A DNA stretch of 43,995 bases. It comes from Herpetosiphonaceae bacterium. Its GTDB lineage: Bacteria > Chloroflexota > Chloroflexia > Chloroflexales > Herpetosiphonaceae. A program made the position numbers and the translations under genes. Below are positions 42,146 to 43,995 of this stretch, in pieces. The notes under the pieces are model-generated. The model worked only from the letters and a program-made list of their open reading frames with translations, was not told where the DNA came from and did not search any database. The DNA lies in NCBI GenBank assembly GCA_013538855.1, contig JABXJS010000233.1, positions 1-43,995 on the forward strand. The letters run 5' to 3'. Position 1 is the stretch's first letter. Each line of letters starts with the position of its first letter.

Positions 42146-42895
42146 ATGGACTACGGCACGAAGTTGGCCGAGGGCAAGACCAAGATCATCTACGCGCACC
42201 CGAGCGATGCGCGCTTAGCCTATATGGTGCAGAAGGATGCGATCAGCGCCGGCGATGGCGCGCGCCGCAACGAGATTGCGGGCAAGGGCGCGATCAGCGG
42301 GCGCACGGCGGCGAACGTGTTTGCCGCATTGAACCACGCGGGCGTCGCCACCCACTACCACGCCGATCCCGAGCCAGGCGTGATGCTGGTCGAGCGCTGC
42401 GCGATGCTGCCGCTGGAGGTCGTGATGCGGCGGCTGGCCACCGGCTCGTACTGCCGCCGCCATCCGGAGGTCGCCGAGGGCACGCGCTTCGATCCGCTGC
42501 TGGTGGAGTTTTTCCTCAAGGACGACGCCAACCACGATCCGCAGATCGACGCCGCAGGCATCGTGGCGCGCGAGCTTGGCTCAGCCGCCGATGTCGAGAC
42601 CATGATCAGCCAGGGCCGCCAGGTCTTTACGGTGCTGGAGCAGCTGTGGGCCGCGCAAGACGTGCAGCTCGTCGATCTCAAGATTGAGTTTGGGCGCGCA
42701 CCAGACGGCCAGCTGATCGTGGCCGACATGATCGACAACGACTCGTGGCGGCTCTGGCCCGGCGGCGACAAGGCCCAGATGCTCGACAAGCAGATCTACC
42801 GCAACATGCGCGAGGTCACGCCCGCAGGCCTAGAGCAGCTCAAGCAGAAGTATATTGAAGTGCGCGATCTCACCGAGCGCTTCCGCCCGCAGTGA
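42146..42895 (+). CDS. purC: SAICAR synthetase
   Basis: A 249-residue purine biosynthesis enzyme joining aspartate to CAIR with ATP. The front LAEGKTKIIY is the family signature, followed by KDAISAGDGARRNEI, the substrate-binding CAMLPLEVVMRRLATGSYCRR, and the metal-binding LVDLKIEFG and IVADMIDNDSWRLWPGGDKAQ. Length is typical of bacterial PurC. ATG with GGAGGAG upstream. It is followed after seven bases by the DUF983 genes. Confidence 0.96.
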   Translation: MDYGTKLAEGKTKIIYAHPSDARLAYMVQKDAISAGDGARRNEIAGKGAISGRTAANVFAALNHAGVATHYHADPEPGVMLVERCAMLPLEVVMRRLATGSYCRRHPEVAEGTRFDPLLVEFFLKDDANHDPQIDAAGIVARELGSAADVETMISQGRQVFTVLEQLWAAQDVQLVDLKIEFGRAPDGQLIVADMIDNDSWRLWPGGDKAQMLDKQIYRNMREVTPAGLEQLKQKYIEVRDLTERFRPQ

Positions 42896-42902
42896 GGCAA
42901 CC

Positions 42903-43280
42903 ATGCGCGGTGTGCTGATGCTGCTGCGCGGCCTGGCTGGGCGCTGCCCGGCCTGTGGGCGCGGCAAGGTGTTCAACTCGTTCTATGGCCTCAACAGCGT
43001 CTGCGCGCGCTGCGGCAATCGCTTCCACATCGACGGCAGCCCGACCGTGGGCGCGATGATCATCAATATGTTTATCACGATCCTGATCGGCTTTGTGGCG
43101 GGGATTTTGCTGGTGCTGTGGGTGCCAGCGGAGCAGCTGTTGTGGGGCTTGGCCGGGCTGCTGCTGGTGATGGCGCTGTTCAGCGCCCTGTTCTATCGCA
43201 TCGCCCGCGGCCTGTGGGTGGGCATCACCACGCTCACCGGGGCCTACGAGGGCGATGAGCGTTTGGCTGGTGAAGAATGA
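42903..43280 (+). CDS. DUF983 protein 1
   Basis: A 125-residue protein: a front zinc-ribbon-like part (CPACGRGKVFNSFYGLNSVC then CGNRF), then two membrane helices (about residues 55-80 and 85-105) and the end GLWVGITTLTGAYEG. This is the DUF983 pattern. Starts seven bases after purC and overlaps the second DUF983 gene by four bases. Confidence 0.85.
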   Translation: MRGVLMLLRGLAGRCPACGRGKVFNSFYGLNSVCARCGNRFHIDGSPTVGAMIINMFITILIGFVAGILLVLWVPAEQLLWGLAGLLLVMALFSALFYRIARGLWVGITTLTGAYEGDERLAGEE

Positions 43281-43636
43281 TCCGTTTTTTCCAAGCGCTG
43301 CTGCGCGGGTTCTTTGGGCGCTGCCCCGTCTGCGGCCGCGGGCGCATGTTCCGCTCGTTCTACGGGCTGCGCGAGCGCTGCGAGTACTGCGGCACCGAGT
43401 ATGAGCGCACTGGCAACCAGAGCACTGGCGGCATGGCGATCAACCTGGTTGTGACGATTCTGCTCGGTTTTATCGGCGGCATCATCCTGGTGCTGCGCTG
43501 GCCCGACGCTGTGCTGCCCGGCCTGGCGCTGCTCATCGTCGTGCTGACGCTGTTTCACATTGTGTTCTACCGCTGCGCCAAGGGCCTCTGGCTCGGCATC
43601 ACCTCGCTCACCGGCGACATGGAGCACGATGGCTAG
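43277..43636 (+). CDS. DUF983 protein 2
   Basis: A 119-residue paralogue of the previous gene: CPVCGRGRMFRSFYGLRERC then CEYCG, two membrane helices, and GLWLGITSLTGDMEHDG at the end. It overlaps the first copy by four bases (ATGA). The family function is unknown; the pair may form a heterodimer. Confidence 0.85.
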   Translation: MIRFFQALLRGFFGRCPVCGRGRMFRSFYGLRERCEYCGTEYERTGNQSTGGMAINLVVTILLGFIGGIILVLRWPDAVLPGLALLIVVLTLFHIVFYRCAKGLWLGITSLTGDMEHDG

Positions 43637-43873
43637 CAGCGCAGCGGTGGGCCAGCCCAGGCGCTGGATGCAAGGACACCAGCATCCCGCGCCTGTGTGC
43701 TGCCAGAGCGCATAGAGGATCGCATGCTCCAGGGCGGTACCGCTAGGCAGCAGCTGCAGCACGCCACCTGCGCCTTTAATGTATGGTAGACTTTTAGGCA
43801 GAGGCTTGACGGTCCACGAGGCGACAGTCGCAGCAATGCGGCTGTTTTCGTGTTTTTGTATAAGGAGGTGCTG
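43637..43873. other. Non-coding leader-like region at the right end
   Basis: No complete gene is seen. It holds an intrinsic terminator (43825-43857) directly upstream of a strong ribosome binding site, an arrangement seen in attenuated leaders. Confidence 0.4.
43825..43857 (+). terminator. Terminator or attenuator upstream of the truncated gene
   Basis: CAGTCGCA/TGCGGCTG (43825-43832 with 43837-43844, one T-G pair) with a 4-base loop, then TTTTCGTGTTTTT. It may end a transcript from the left or attenuate the gene starting at 43874. Confidence 0.6.
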
Positions 43874-43909
43874 ATGCTGCTAGCTACACTGGGGCAGCAT
43901 ACTCAGTAG
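43874..43909 (+). pseudogene. Gene start cut by the right terminal repeat
   Basis: AAGGAGG lies just before an ATG whose frame reads MLLATLGQHTQ and then stops inside the terminal repeat (repeat begins at 43902). The strong ribosome binding site and terminator-like leader suggest a real gene whose first codons survive and whose remainder was displaced by the inserted element. Too short to identify. Confidence 0.45.
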
Positions 43910-43995
43910 ATCACAGGACTCCCTGGGGCCAGGGTAAACGGTGTGGCGGCCGAATCGTGCGGTATCCTTTGTGGTGCCAACCAAGAAAGGAACCG
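43902..43995. repeat. Right terminal inverted repeat (94 bp)
   Basis: The exact reverse complement of 1-94. It begins CTCAGTAGATCACAGGACTC and runs to the end of the window. See the left copy for interpretation. Confidence 0.9.

Overview
The window is a GC-rich bacterial chromosomal segment, most likely from the Chloroflexota (class Chloroflexia). That placement is inferred from the gene set: GAF/STAS and membrane-STAS regulators, a CrtI-type carotenoid desaturase, YccF, DUF983 and YndJ-like membrane proteins, secreted beta-propellers ending in a YLPxLLN-type tail, and a GlgE-like amylase-family protein. No ribosomal RNA gene is present to confirm it. Both ends carry the same 94-bp sequence in opposite orientation. 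The window is therefore probably a whole assembly contig that stops inside two copies of a repeat, probably a mobile element.

Layout. 1-6.9 kb: a Nudix hydrolase, a zinc-ribbon/YccF membrane protein, and a five-gene operon (GDPD-like membrane protein, DUF4129, DUF4350, MoxR ATPase, DUF58). 7-10.3 kb: two tandem secreted paralogues that share a bipartite promoter-like element. 10.4-16.4 kb, minus strand: a cyclic-nucleotide-domain/thioredoxin-reductase-like protein, selD, a 35-residue membrane peptide, a CopC-CopD fusion, and two further putative copper-linked envelope proteins. 16.4-17.4 kb: a gene-free structured stretch and three tRNAs (Pro-CGG, Leu-CAA, Pro-GGG). 17.5-23.2 kb: a small membrane protein, an amylase-family enzyme, a class IV aminotransferase-fold lyase, and a GAF-GAF-STAS regulator. 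23.5-27.7 kb: dipeptidase, DinB-like and TPR membrane proteins on the minus strand, then an 84-residue protein and an AlaX-type editing protein on the plus strand. 27.7-30.8 kb: a repeat-rich island around one YndJ-like membrane gene. 30.8-36.2 kb: an ung operon, crtI and a secreted zincin. 36.5-43.6 kb: a diheme cytochrome, mnmE, membrane-STAS, acylphosphatase, a DJ-1/PfpI protein, a small Arg/His-rich protein, lpdA, purC and two DUF983 proteins. A start codon with a strong ribosome binding site is cut off by the right terminal repeat.

The most notable result is that selD is 29 codons longer than its open frame. An in-frame TGA at the catalytic cysteine position (residue 18) lies directly before a hairpin with the geometry of a bacterial SECIS. 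The gene therefore encodes selenocysteine-containing selenophosphate synthetase, and the organism should have a complete selenocysteine system elsewhere.

The second notable area is the 27.7-30.8 kb island. Degenerate direct copies of the 3' end of the YndJ-like gene are scattered downstream of it. A four-copy, 90-bp tandem array lies directly upstream of its ribosome binding site. A pair of 103-bp direct repeats lies further away.
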